From Atlantibacter sp032062175 (GTDB taxonomy: Bacteria > Pseudomonadota > Gammaproteobacteria > Enterobacterales > Enterobacteriaceae), in NCBI RefSeq assembly GCF_032062175.1, contig NZ_DAMBQK010000012.1, positions 60,057-124,056 of the forward strand: a stretch of 64,000 nt of DNA. The letters are read 5' to 3'. The notes below the pieces were generated by a model. That model was not told where the DNA came from. It saw nothing but the letters and a program-made list of their open reading frames with translations, and made no database searches. The position numbers and the translations under genes are program-made. The stretch's first letter is position 1. Each line of letters starts with the position of its first letter. Below are positions 25,624 to 33,466 of this stretch, piece by piece.

Positions 25624-25687
25624 TTGATCCAACAACAGGATTTACCCCCTTAGGGTGATGCCCCCTCTACCCCTTGTCACATATTGT
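25624..25687 (+). promoter_or_regulatory. napF promoter with FNR half-site and NarP 7-2-7 site
   Basis: An FNR half-site TTGAT begins at 25624, followed by TACCCCC-TT-AGGGTGA (25643-25658), a good NarL/NarP inverted heptamer pair. The two centres are about 20 bp apart, the same as the -64.5 and -44.5 positions of the E. coli napF promoter. This predicts a start near 25695 and a -10 at TATTGT (25682-25687). A further lone heptamer TACCCCT is at 25668-25674. The second FNR half-site is poor. Confidence 0.65.
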
Positions 25688-25761
25688 TACCACACTCCTA
25701 TAACCGCATCGTTAATGCGGACACCCTCTTTATAAGTACGACTGGATTGCAAGGATTGCCA

Positions 25762-26247
25762 ATGGCAGAAGTGTCGAGACGACGTTTATTAACGGGCTGG
25801 CGTACCCACGCACCCGAATTTCGTCCGCCCTGGAGTGGCGGCGAAGATCATTTCGTCGAGCACTGCACCCGCTGCCAGCAATGCGTTACCGCCTGCCCGA
25901 CCCGCGTCCTGACTATCGGCGCGGGCGGTTACCCGAAAATGGATTTCGACCAGGCGGAATGCACATTTTGCTACGCCTGCGCCGCCCATTGTCCGGAAAC
26001 GTTGTTTTTACCGCAAAGCGCAACGCCCTGGGATTACCAGTTATCTGTTAGCGAACGCTGCCTGGCGCACCGCCAGGTGGAGTGCCGCTGTTGTCAGGAC
26101 GCCTGTGAAATTCAGGCGATACGTTTTCGCCCAACGCTGAACGGCATCGCCCGTCCTGAACCTGATGTGTCTTCGTGTACCACTTGTGGGGCGTGTATTC
26201 CGGCCTGTCCGGTCTCAGCTATCACCCTAAGGAGTCGTCATGAGTAG
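25762..26247 (+). CDS. napF: Nap maturation ferredoxin-type protein NapF
   Basis: NapF is a cytoplasmic iron-sulfur protein that interacts with NapA and is thought to help insert its 4Fe-4S cluster. The 161-residue product (E. coli 164) starts MAEVSRRRLLTGW. It carries three 4Fe-4S motifs: CTRCQQCVTACP (about 40), CTFCYACAAHCP (about 72) and CTTCGACIPACP (about 140), with an additional CRCCQDACE between them. The ATG at 25762 follows AAGGATTGCCA. An in-frame ATG at 25684 lies at or before the predicted transcription start and is rejected. The 3' end overlaps napD by 8 bp. It is the first gene of napFDAGHBC. Confidence 0.95.
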   Translation: MAEVSRRRLLTGWRTHAPEFRPPWSGGEDHFVEHCTRCQQCVTACPTRVLTIGAGGYPKMDFDQAECTFCYACAAHCPETLFLPQSATPWDYQLSVSERCLAHRQVECRCCQDACEIQAIRFRPTLNGIARPEPDVSSCTTCGACIPACPVSAITLRSRHE

Positions 26248-26503
26248 TGAATGGCACGTATCCAGTTTATTCGTCCAGACGCGCCCTGACGCCACCGAAA
26301 GCGTGACGCAGTTGCTCAACGCCATGGCGAATACCGAGGTCGCAGCCAGTGAAGAAGCCACCGGGAAACTGGTGGTTGTGATGGAAGCCGCCAGTAGCGC
26401 GGCCTTAATCGAAAGAATTGAGTCGGCACGTAATCTCGCAGGCGTGCTGGCGGTGTCGCTGGTTTACCACCAGCAGGATGAGCAAGGTGAGGAAACACCA
26501 TGA
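26240..26503 (+). CDS. napD: NapA signal-peptide-binding chaperone NapD
   Basis: NapD binds the twin-arginine signal peptide of NapA and holds back export until the cofactors are inserted. The 87-residue product equals the E. coli length and begins MSSEWHVSSLFVQTRPD, a ferredoxin-like beta-alpha-beta fold. It overlaps napF by 8 bp and napA by 4 bp (ATGA), indicating translational coupling. Confidence 0.97.
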   Translation: MSSEWHVSSLFVQTRPDATESVTQLLNAMANTEVAASEEATGKLVVVMEAASSAALIERIESARNLAGVLAVSLVYHQQDEQGEETP

Positions 26504-28986
26504 AACTCAGTCGTCGTAGCTTTATGAAAGCTAACGCCGTCGCCGCGGCCGCTGCGGCAGCGGGCATCACTGTACCGTCCGTGGCCCGGGCGGTCGTCGG
26601 ACAACAAGATGCCATTAAATGGGATAAAGCCCCGTGCCGTTTCTGCGGCACCGGCTGCGGCGTATTAGTCGGCACCCAGAATGGCAAAATGGTCGCCTGC
26701 CAGGGCGACCCGGACGCACCGGTCAACCGTGGGCTGAACTGCATTAAAGGCTACTTCCTGCCGAAGATCATGTACGGCAAAGACCGGCTGACCCAGCCGC
26801 TGCTGCGCATGAAAGACGGCCAGTATAGCAAAGAGGGTGAGTTTACCCCGGTCAGCTGGGAACAAGCCTTTGATGTGATGGAACAAAAATTCAAAACCGC
26901 CATCAAGGAAAAAGGCCCGGATTCCGTGGGTATGTTCGGTTCCGGCCAGTGGACCGTGTGGGAAGGTTATGCGGCCTCGAAACTATTCAAAGCCGGTCTG
27001 CGCACCAACAACATCGACCCGAACGCGCGTCACTGCATGGCGTCAGCGGTGGTTGGCTTTATGCGTACCTTTGGCATGGATGAGCCGATGGGCTGCTACG
27101 ACGACATCGAGCAAACTGATGCGTTCGTGTTGTGGGGCTCCAACATGGCGGAGATGCACCCGATCCTGTGGTCGCGCATCACCAACCGTCGCCTGTCCGA
27201 TCCGAACGTGACCGTCGCGGTTCTCTCGACCTTCCAGCACCGCAGCTTCGAGCTGGCGGATAACGGCATGGTCTTTACCCCGCAGAGCGACCTGGCGATC
27301 CTTAACTACATCGCCAACTACATCATTCAAAATAACGCGGTTAACGAGTCGTTCTTCAAACAGCACGTCAACCTGCGCCGTGGTGCAACGGACATCGGTT
27401 ACGGCCTGCGTCCGACCCACCCGCTGGAAAAAGCGGCTAAAAATCCGGGCTCAGATGCGTCTGAACCGATGACCTTTGACGAGTACAAAGCGTTCGTTGC
27501 GGAATATACCCTCGAAAAAACCGCCGAAATGACCAGCGTGCCGAAAGATCAACTGGAAGCGCTGGCGCAGTTGTATGCCGATCCGAAGAAGAAAGTGATT
27601 TCTTACTGGACGATGGGCTTCAACCAACACACTCGCGGCGTGTGGGCCAACAACCTGGTGTACAACATCCACCTGCTGACCGGGAAAATCTCCCAGCCAG
27701 GCTGTGGACCGTTCTCCCTGACCGGCCAGCCATCCGCCTGCGGTACTGCGCGTGAAGTGGGTACTTTTGCTCACCGTCTGCCTGCCGACATGGTGGTGAC
27801 GAACGAGAAACACCGCGATATCACCGAAAAAATGTGGCAGATCCCCACCGGCACCATTCCGGCGAAAATCGGTCTCCACGCGGTGGCGCAGGACCGCGCG
27901 CTGAAAGACGGCAAACTGAACGTCTACTGGGTGATGTGTAACAACAACATGCAGGCCGGGCCGAACATCAATGAAGAGCGTATGCCAGGCTGGCGCGATC
28001 CGCGCAACTTTATCATCGTCTCCGATCCGTACCCGACCGTGAGCGCGCTGGCAGCGGATTTGATCCTGCCGACCGCCATGTGGGTTGAGAAAGAAGGGGC
28101 CTTCGGCAACGCCGAACGCCGCACGCAGTTCTGGCGTCAGCAGGTTCAGGCACCGGGCGAAGCAAAATCCGACCTGTGGCAGTTAGTGACTTTCGCTAAG
28201 CGCTTCAAAGTCGAAGAAGTCTGGCCGGAAGAGTTGCTGGCCCAGAAGCCGGAATACCGTGGCAAAACCCTGTTTGACGTCCTGTTCGCGAACGATAACG
28301 TCAAGAAATTCCCGGTAAGCGAACTGGCGGAAGATCAACTGAACGATGAATCCCGCGAGCTGGGCTTCTATCTGCAAAAAGGTCTGTTCGAAGAGTACGC
28401 CGCTTTCGGACGCGGCCACGGTCACGACCTGGCGCCGTTCGACGATTACCACAAAGCACGCGGTCTGCGCTGGCCAGTGGTTGACGGCAAAGAAACCCAG
28501 TGGCGCTACAGCGAAGGCCACGACCCGTACGTGAAAGCGGGCGAGGGCTACAAATTCTACGGCAAGCCGGATGGCAAAGCGGTGATCTTCGCGCTGCCGT
28601 TTGAGCCTGCGGCGGAAGCGCCGGATAAAGAATACGATCTGTGGCTGTCCACCGGCCGCGTGCTGGAGCACTGGCACACCGGCAGTATGACCCGCCGCGT
28701 ACCGGAACTGCACCGCGCGTTCCCGGAAGCCGTGCTGTTTATCCATCCACTGGATGCGCAGTCTCGTGGCCTGCGTCGCGGCGACAAGGTGAAAGTACTT
28801 TCCCGTCGCGGCGAGTTGGTTTCCATTGTGGAAACCCGTGGACGTAACCGTCCGCCGCAGGGACTGGTGTACATGCCGTTCTTCGACGCCGCACAGCTGG
28901 TTAACGTATTGACCCTCGACGCCACTGACCCGCTCTCGAAAGAGACGGACTTCAAGAAGTGCGCCGTGAAGGTTGAGAAGGTGTAA
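26500..28986 (+). CDS. napA: Periplasmic nitrate reductase catalytic subunit NapA
   Basis: NapA reduces nitrate to nitrite in the periplasm, using a 4Fe-4S cluster and bis-MGD molybdenum. The 828-residue product equals the E. coli length. It has a Tat signal MKLSRRSFMKANAVAAAAAAAG, cleaved near AVARA. The cluster motif CRFCGTGCGV is at about 47-56, with its fourth cysteine in GLNCIKGYF. The molybdenum-ligating cysteine lies in NARHCMASAV at about residue 179. The C-terminal molydopterin-dinucleotide-binding domain runs from about residue 710 (LSTGRVLEHWHTGSMTRR). Electrons arrive from NapC via NapB, or through NapGH. It overlaps napD and is followed 5 bp later by napG. Confidence 0.98.
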   Translation: MKLSRRSFMKANAVAAAAAAAGITVPSVARAVVGQQDAIKWDKAPCRFCGTGCGVLVGTQNGKMVACQGDPDAPVNRGLNCIKGYFLPKIMYGKDRLTQPLLRMKDGQYSKEGEFTPVSWEQAFDVMEQKFKTAIKEKGPDSVGMFGSGQWTVWEGYAASKLFKAGLRTNNIDPNARHCMASAVVGFMRTFGMDEPMGCYDDIEQTDAFVLWGSNMAEMHPILWSRITNRRLSDPNVTVAVLSTFQHRSFELADNGMVFTPQSDLAILNYIANYIIQNNAVNESFFKQHVNLRRGATDIGYGLRPTHPLEKAAKNPGSDASEPMTFDEYKAFVAEYTLEKTAEMTSVPKDQLEALAQLYADPKKKVISYWTMGFNQHTRGVWANNLVYNIHLLTGKISQPGCGPFSLTGQPSACGTAREVGTFAHRLPADMVVTNEKHRDITEKMWQIPTGTIPAKIGLHAVAQDRALKDGKLNVYWVMCNNNMQAGPNINEERMPGWRDPRNFIIVSDPYPTVSALAADLILPTAMWVEKEGAFGNAERRTQFWRQQVQAPGEAKSDLWQLVTFAKRFKVEEVWPEELLAQKPEYRGKTLFDVLFANDNVKKFPVSELAEDQLNDESRELGFYLQKGLFEEYAAFGRGHGHDLAPFDDYHKARGLRWPVVDGKETQWRYSEGHDPYVKAGEGYKFYGKPDGKAVIFALPFEPAAEAPDKEYDLWLSTGRVLEHWHTGSMTRRVPELHRAFPEAVLFIHPLDAQSRGLRRGDKVKVLSRRGELVSIVETRGRNRPPQGLVYMPFFDAAQLVNVLTLDATDPLSKETDFKKCAVKVEKV

Positions 28987-28991
28987 CCACC

Positions 28992-29687
28992 GTGGCCAGG
29001 GAAAACGCACCACGACCGGCTCGCCGCCGCTTCCTGCGCGATATGGCGCGGGCGGCGGGCGGATTGACCGCCGTTGCCGTGGTGCTGGGGCTTGGGCAGC
29101 AGCGTAGCCACGCCACTGGGGTGCGGTTACGCCCGCCAGGCGCGCTGGGCGAGCCGGGGTTCTCCCGCGCTTGCGTGCGTTGCGGGCAATGCGTCCAGGC
29201 CTGTCCTTACGATACGCTCAAGCTGGCGACGCTGGCATCCGGCCCTGAGGCCGGTACGCCGTACTTCGTGGCGCGGGATATTCCGTGCGAAATGTGTGAA
29301 GACATTCCATGTGCCAAAGCCTGCCCAAGCGGCGCGTTGGATAAAGAGATCGCCTCGATTGACGATGCGCGCATGGGGATCGCCGTCCTGCTCGATCACG
29401 AAAACTGCCTTAACTTCCAGGGATTGCGTTGCGATGTCTGTTACCGGGTTTGCCCGTCAATAGACACCGCCATCACCCTGGAGCTGGAACGCAATACCCG
29501 TACCGGCAAACACGCGCGTTTCCTGCCGACGGTACACAGCGATGCCTGCACCGGCTGTGGAAAATGCGAGAAAGCCTGCGTGCTGGAACAGGCCGCCATC
29601 AAGGTGCTGCCGCTGGATCTGGCGCGTGGCGAGCTGGGGCATCACTACCGTTTCGGTTGGCTGGAGGGAAACCATGGCAAATCGTAA
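28992..29687 (+). CDS. napG: Quinol-dehydrogenase ferredoxin subunit NapG, GTG start
   Basis: NapG is a periplasmic four-cluster ferredoxin that passes electrons from NapH towards NapC/NapB. The 231-residue product equals the E. coli length. The GTG start gives MARENAPRPARRRFLRD, with a Tat RRRFLRD motif and hydrophobic h-region. 4Fe-4S motifs are CVRCGQCVQACP, CEMCEDIPCAKACP, CLNFQGLRCDVCYRVCP and CTGCGKCEKAC. It begins 5 bp after the napA stop and overlaps napH by 14 bp. Confidence 0.96.
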   Translation: MARENAPRPARRRFLRDMARAAGGLTAVAVVLGLGQQRSHATGVRLRPPGALGEPGFSRACVRCGQCVQACPYDTLKLATLASGPEAGTPYFVARDIPCEMCEDIPCAKACPSGALDKEIASIDDARMGIAVLLDHENCLNFQGLRCDVCYRVCPSIDTAITLELERNTRTGKHARFLPTVHSDACTGCGKCEKACVLEQAAIKVLPLDLARGELGHHYRFGWLEGNHGKS

Positions 29688-30537
29688 ACAGGACGCCGGG
29701 CGCGATGCGCTGGCGGTAAAAGGGGTGTTTGGCGCTTACGGCTGGCTGATGGCGCGCCGCGTGACGCAGTTGCTGGTGCTGGCGCTGTTCCTGAGCGGTC
29801 CGTGGTTCGGGGTGTGGATCTTACGCGGCAACTACAGCAGCAGCCTGCTGCTGGATACGGTGCCGTTAAGCGATCCGCTGATGATTGCCCAGAGCCTGTT
29901 GAGCGGTCATCTGCCCGGCGTGCTGGCATTGCTCGGCGGCGTGCTGATTCTGGCGCTGTATGCCCTGGCGGGAAAACGGCTGTTTTGCAGCTGGATCTGC
30001 CCGGTGAATCCGTTGACCGATCTGGCTGCGTGGCTGCGCCGCCGCTTCGACATCACGCCGTCCGCCACGCTGCCGCGCTGGCTGCGTTATCTGGTGCTGG
30101 CGATGGTGCTGTTAGCCAGTGTGCTCACCGGTTCGCTGCTGTGGGAATGGGTGAACCCGGTATCGCTGATGGGGCGCGGATTAATCTTCGGGTTTGGTGC
30201 GGGGATCTGGCTACTGCTGGCGCTGTTTCTGTTCGATTTGCTGGTGGTGGAGCACGGCTGGTGCGGCCACGTGTGCCCGGTAGGCGCGATGTACGCGCTG
30301 GCGGGGCAGAAGGGTGTGTTTACGGTGAGTGCGGCGGGTCGTGAACGTTGTACGCGTTGTATGGATTGTTTTCACGTTTGCCCGGAGCCGCAGGTTTTAC
30401 GGTCGCCGGTGCTGAATAAGGAAAGCCCGGTAGAGATTTCGGATCGCGATTGCATAACCTGCGGTCGTTGCGTCGATGTCTGTGCTGAAAAGGTTTTAAA
30501 AATGACAACAAGATGGAGTTCGGGAGCAAAATCATGA
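29674..30537 (+). CDS. napH: Quinol-dehydrogenase membrane subunit NapH
   Basis: NapH is the inner-membrane partner of NapG and forms a menaquinol/ubiquinol-oxidising unit. The 287-residue product equals the E. coli length, from MANRKQDAGRDAL. Four membrane helices are visible (about 30-48, 80-103, 134-155, 167-187). Two cytoplasmic cysteine motifs, CSWICPVNP and CGHVCPVGA, are followed by two 4Fe-4S motifs CTRCMDCFHVCP and CITCGRCVDVC. The longer in-frame start at 29542 lies inside napG and is rejected. The stop overlaps the napB ATG (ATGA). Confidence 0.96.
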   Translation: MANRKQDAGRDALAVKGVFGAYGWLMARRVTQLLVLALFLSGPWFGVWILRGNYSSSLLLDTVPLSDPLMIAQSLLSGHLPGVLALLGGVLILALYALAGKRLFCSWICPVNPLTDLAAWLRRRFDITPSATLPRWLRYLVLAMVLLASVLTGSLLWEWVNPVSLMGRGLIFGFGAGIWLLLALFLFDLLVVEHGWCGHVCPVGAMYALAGQKGVFTVSAAGRERCTRCMDCFHVCPEPQVLRSPVLNKESPVEISDRDCITCGRCVDVCAEKVLKMTTRWSSGAKS

Positions 30538-30983
30538 AAAGCCAAGTCCTGAAAAATGGATTCTTTCCCTGGATGACCGCATTGATGCTGTTAATAAGCG
30601 GTGCGGCGTGGGCGGCAGATTCGGTCGACTTTAAACAGTCGCCGGAAGTGTCGGGCACGCAGGAGGGCTCCATACGTATGCCTAAACAGCAAGAGAAAAT
30701 GGCGCTGAACTACGTAAACCAGCCGCCAATGATCCCCCATAGCGTGGACGGGTATCAGGTCACCACCAATACTAACCGCTGCCTGCAATGCCACGGTGTC
30801 GAGCATTATCGCACTACCGGCGCGCCGCGCATCAGCCCGACCCACTTTATGGACAGCGACGGCAAAGTGCTTTCTGGTGTAGCGCCGCGTCGTTATTTCT
30901 GCCTGCAATGCCATGTGCCGCAAACCGACGCGCCGGCAATCATTGAAAACACCTTCACGCCTTCGAAAGGCTTTGGTCAGTGA
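30534..30983 (+). CDS. napB: Periplasmic nitrate reductase dihaem cytochrome NapB
   Basis: NapB is the periplasmic dihaem c-type cytochrome that donates electrons to NapA. The 149-residue product equals the E. coli length. A signal peptide (MTALMLLISGAAWA) is followed by two haem-binding CLQCH motifs, at about residues 84-88 and 123-127. The conserved MPLNYVNQPP-type segment (MALNYVNQPPMIPHSV) is present. The ATG overlaps the napH stop. Cytochrome c maturation genes (ccm), which follow nap in E. coli, are not in this window. Confidence 0.97.
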   Translation: MKSQVLKNGFFPWMTALMLLISGAAWAADSVDFKQSPEVSGTQEGSIRMPKQQEKMALNYVNQPPMIPHSVDGYQVTTNTNRCLQCHGVEHYRTTGAPRISPTHFMDSDGKVLSGVAPRRYFCLQCHVPQTDAPAIIENTFTPSKGFGQ

Positions 30984-30991
30984 GGGATGAT

Positions 30992-31591
30992 ATGGAAAAC
31001 AAACGTAAACCTGGCCTGATCCGCCGGATCTGGCAGTGGTGGCGACGTCCGAGCCGTCTGGCGCTGGGGACGCTGCTGCTTATCGGCTTCGCGGCGGGGA
31101 TTATCTTCTGGGGCGGCTTTAACACCGGTATGGAAAAAGCCAACACCGAAGAGTTCTGTATTAGCTGCCACGAGATGCGCAATAACGTCTACCAGGAGTA
31201 TATGGAGACGGTGCATTACAACAACCGCAGCGGCGTGCGCGCCACCTGTCCGGATTGTCACGTACCGCACGAGTGGGGCCCGAAAATGATCCGTAAAATT
31301 CAAGCCAGTAAAGAGCTGTACGGCAAGATCTTCGGCATCATCGATACGCCTGCGAAGTTTGAAGATCACCGCTTACAAATGGCGCAGAGCGAGTGGCGGC
31401 GTATGCAGAACAACAACTCGCAAGAGTGCCGTAACTGCCATAACTTCGATTATATGGATTTCACCGCCCAGAAAACGGTCGCCGCCAAAATGCACGACCA
31501 GGCCATCAAGGAAGGGCAAACCTGTATCGACTGCCATAAAGGCATCGCCCATAAACTCCCGGATATGAGCGACGTGAAGCACGGCTTCTGA
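30992..31591 (+). CDS. napC: Membrane-anchored tetrahaem quinol dehydrogenase NapC
   Basis: NapC oxidises quinol and passes electrons to NapB. The 199-residue product (E. coli 200) has one N-terminal membrane anchor (LALGTLLLIGFAAGIIFWGGF, about 21-41) of NapC/NirT type. Four CXXCH haem motifs follow: CISCH, CPDCH, CRNCH and CIDCH. ATG 30992 is chosen because GAGGG lies at proper spacing; a GTG at 30980 overlapping the napB stop would add four residues. It is the last gene of the operon and is followed by a terminator. Confidence 0.96.
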   Translation: MENKRKPGLIRRIWQWWRRPSRLALGTLLLIGFAAGIIFWGGFNTGMEKANTEEFCISCHEMRNNVYQEYMETVHYNNRSGVRATCPDCHVPHEWGPKMIRKIQASKELYGKIFGIIDTPAKFEDHRLQMAQSEWRRMQNNNSQECRNCHNFDYMDFTAQKTVAAKMHDQAIKEGQTCIDCHKGIAHKLPDMSDVKHGF

Positions 31592-31599
31592 TGCCGCTA

Positions 31600-31626
31600 A
31601 GCCGCCCGCAACGGGCGGCTTTTTTT
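31600..31626 (+). terminator. Terminator of the nap operon
   Basis: AGCCGCCCG-caa-CGGGCGGCTTTTTTT begins 9 bp after the napC stop. The 9-bp GC-rich stem and T tract are canonical. In E. coli napC transcription can continue into ccm; here it ends. Confidence 0.92.
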
Positions 31627-31678
31627 CTGCGCTTTTCGACGTACACTAGACGCCTGTCTTCCCGACCTGGTGGTAAAT

Positions 31679-32254
31679 GTGTCGCACAAAATCAACGTTA
31701 TTAAAGATAAAATCCTTTCCGATAATTATTTCATTCTGCGCAATGTGACCTACGACATCGCCAAAGGCGACGAACCGCCGGTACGCCATATCCGCGAAGT
31801 GTATGACCGGGGCAATGGCGCGACCATCCTGCTGTATAACCGCCACAAAAAAACCGTGGTGTTGACTCGCCAGTTCCGTATCGCCACATGGGTGAACGGT
31901 AATCAGGACGGAATGCTGATTGAAGCCTGCGCGGGGCTGCTGGATGATGACGAGCCGGAAGTGTGCGCCCGTAAAGAAGCCATCGAAGAGACCGGCTTCC
32001 AGGTGGGCGAGGTGGAAAAAGTCTACGAGCTGTATATGTCGCCAGGCGGCGTCACTGAGCTTATCTCGTTTTATTTTGCCGAATATGACGATTCACAGCG
32101 CGCCAGTGCAGGCGGCGGTATTGATGATGAAGATATTGAGGTGCTGGAAATCCCATTCATTCGTGCAATGGAAATGATGAAAAACGGTCAAATTCGCGAT
32201 GGAAAAACCGTGATTTTGTTACAGCTTCTGGCGATGCGTAACATTATGTCTTGA
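31679..32254 (+). CDS. nudK: GDP-mannose pyrophosphatase NudK, probable GTG start
   Basis: NudK is a cytoplasmic Nudix hydrolase cleaving GDP-mannose to GMP and mannose-1-phosphate. The Nudix box lies at about residues 86-108 with core RKEAIEETGF and EEXG glutamates intact. The preceding ILLYNRHKKTVVLTRQFR and MLIEACAGLLDDDEPE match the family. GTG 31679 gives 191 residues, the E. coli length, with VSHKINVIKDKIL aligned to the E. coli N-terminus; a GTG at 31670 is possible too. In E. coli nudK neighbours aegA; here the nap operon separates them. Confidence 0.93.
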   Translation: MSHKINVIKDKILSDNYFILRNVTYDIAKGDEPPVRHIREVYDRGNGATILLYNRHKKTVVLTRQFRIATWVNGNQDGMLIEACAGLLDDDEPEVCARKEAIEETGFQVGEVEKVYELYMSPGGVTELISFYFAEYDDSQRASAGGGIDDEDIEVLEIPFIRAMEMMKNGQIRDGKTVILLQLLAMRNIMS

Positions 32255-32389
32255 TATACAGGCGCTTATGTTACACAAAATTAGAATAAAGCTATCCGAA
32301 AAATCTGATTGAGTGATGGCCCCCCGGGAACGAAGATAGGCGCGGAGAGTATTCTCTGTTTCTTCTTTCTCGTCAGGGTATCTGTCCTC

Positions 32390-33433
32390 ATGTTGCTACG
32401 CGTCTTATTGTTGGTCATAACGAGCCTTTTTTGGGCTACGCACGCTTTTGCCGCTCCGGTGCAAAAGCAATTCGATGACTGGCAGGTCACGTGTAACAAT
32501 CAAAATTTCTGTAAAGCCCGCAATACCGGCAATCACGATGGGCTGGTGATGACCCTGAGCCGTAGCGCGGGCGCGCATACCGATGTTGAAATGCGTATTG
32601 AAAAGGGCAATTTTTCCCAGCCTGCCAGCGATGCGCAGCCTATCGCCCCGCGTTTACTGCTCGACGACAAACCGTTTTTCCCCACAGGCGCAAAATGGCA
32701 AATTACCCCGCGTCGGTTAATCAATAACGAGCCGCTCACCATCACTGCTTTCCTGGCCCAGATCCAGAATGCGAAACAAATTACCCTGGCGCAAGGCACC
32801 GGCAAGATCTCCCTCGCAGGACTGAAAGACGCGGTGACCTTTATTGATACCCAGCAAAAGCGCGTAGGCAATGAAACCGCGTGGGTGGCTAAAGGGGATG
32901 AACCGCCGCTCAACGTGCCTCCTGCGCCTGCGCTAAAAGCCGTGGCGGTGAAAAACCCTACGCCCACGCCGCTCGGGAAAGAAGAACTGAACGAGCTGCT
33001 GGATTACGGCGGCTGGCAGATGAACAACACCCAGTGTTCTCTCGACCCGATGCGCCGTGAAGTGCGGGTCTACGCGCTGACCGACGATAAAGCGCTGATG
33101 ATTATCAGCTGTGAAATGGGTGCGTATAACGTGGTGGATTTAGCCTGGCTGGTAGATCGTAAAAAGCCGCTGAGCGCACGGGCAATTCGTCTGCGCCTGC
33201 CGTTTACCCCCGCCAATGAAAGTACCGATGTCGAGCTGATGAACGCCAGTTTTGATGAGCGCAACCGTGAACTGGTGACGCTGGCGAAAGGGCGCGGCAA
33301 AGGCGACTGCGGCGTATCCACGCGCTGGCGCTACGACGGGCAGCGTTTTCGGTTGGTGAAATATGCTGAAGAGCCGAGCTGCGACGACTGGAACACGCCA
33401 GACGCCTGGCCGACGCTGTGGGTCACTAAATAA
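32390..33433 (+). CDS. ypfG: Conserved periplasmic protein YpfG (DUF1176)
   Basis: The 347-residue product (E. coli YpfG 347) has a cleavable signal peptide MLLRVLLLVITSLFWATHAFA and no further membrane segment, so it is probably periplasmic. It belongs to the DUF1176 family, whose function is unknown. Paired cysteines (CNNQNFC near the mature N-terminus, and later C-C pairs such as KGDCGVSTRW and PSCDDW) suggest disulfides. The ATG at 32390 is chosen because it begins the signal peptide; longer in-frame starts exist. It converges on tktB across a shared terminator. Confidence 0.9.
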   Translation: MLLRVLLLVITSLFWATHAFAAPVQKQFDDWQVTCNNQNFCKARNTGNHDGLVMTLSRSAGAHTDVEMRIEKGNFSQPASDAQPIAPRLLLDDKPFFPTGAKWQITPRRLINNEPLTITAFLAQIQNAKQITLAQGTGKISLAGLKDAVTFIDTQQKRVGNETAWVAKGDEPPLNVPPAPALKAVAVKNPTPTPLGKEELNELLDYGGWQMNNTQCSLDPMRREVRVYALTDDKALMIISCEMGAYNVVDLAWLVDRKKPLSARAIRLRLPFTPANESTDVELMNASFDERNRELVTLAKGRGKGDCGVSTRWRYDGQRFRLVKYAEEPSCDDWNTPDAWPTLWVTK

Positions 33434-33463
33434 AAAAAGCCTGCCCATGTGGGCAGGCTTTTT
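33432..33463. terminator. Bidirectional terminator between ypfG and tktB
   Basis: AAAAAAAGCCTGCCC-atgt-GGGCAGGCTTTTT has an 8-bp perfect stem with flanking A and T tracts. It overlaps the ypfG stop and ends 4 bp before the tktB stop. Confidence 0.9.
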
Positions 33464-33466
33464 GGT

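Noticed and set aside
25456..25653. A 65-codon frame in the aegA-napF spacer
   Set aside because: It covers the inverted repeats, has no ribosome-binding site, runs into the napF promoter sites and matches no family.
28183..29013. A 276-codon open frame on the minus strand
   Set aside because: It is a shadow of napA codon usage and has no ribosome-binding site or recognisable domain.
29802..30344. A 180-codon plus-strand frame overlapping napH
   Set aside because: It lies in an alternative frame of napH and is Arg/Gly/Ala-rich; no family is recognised.
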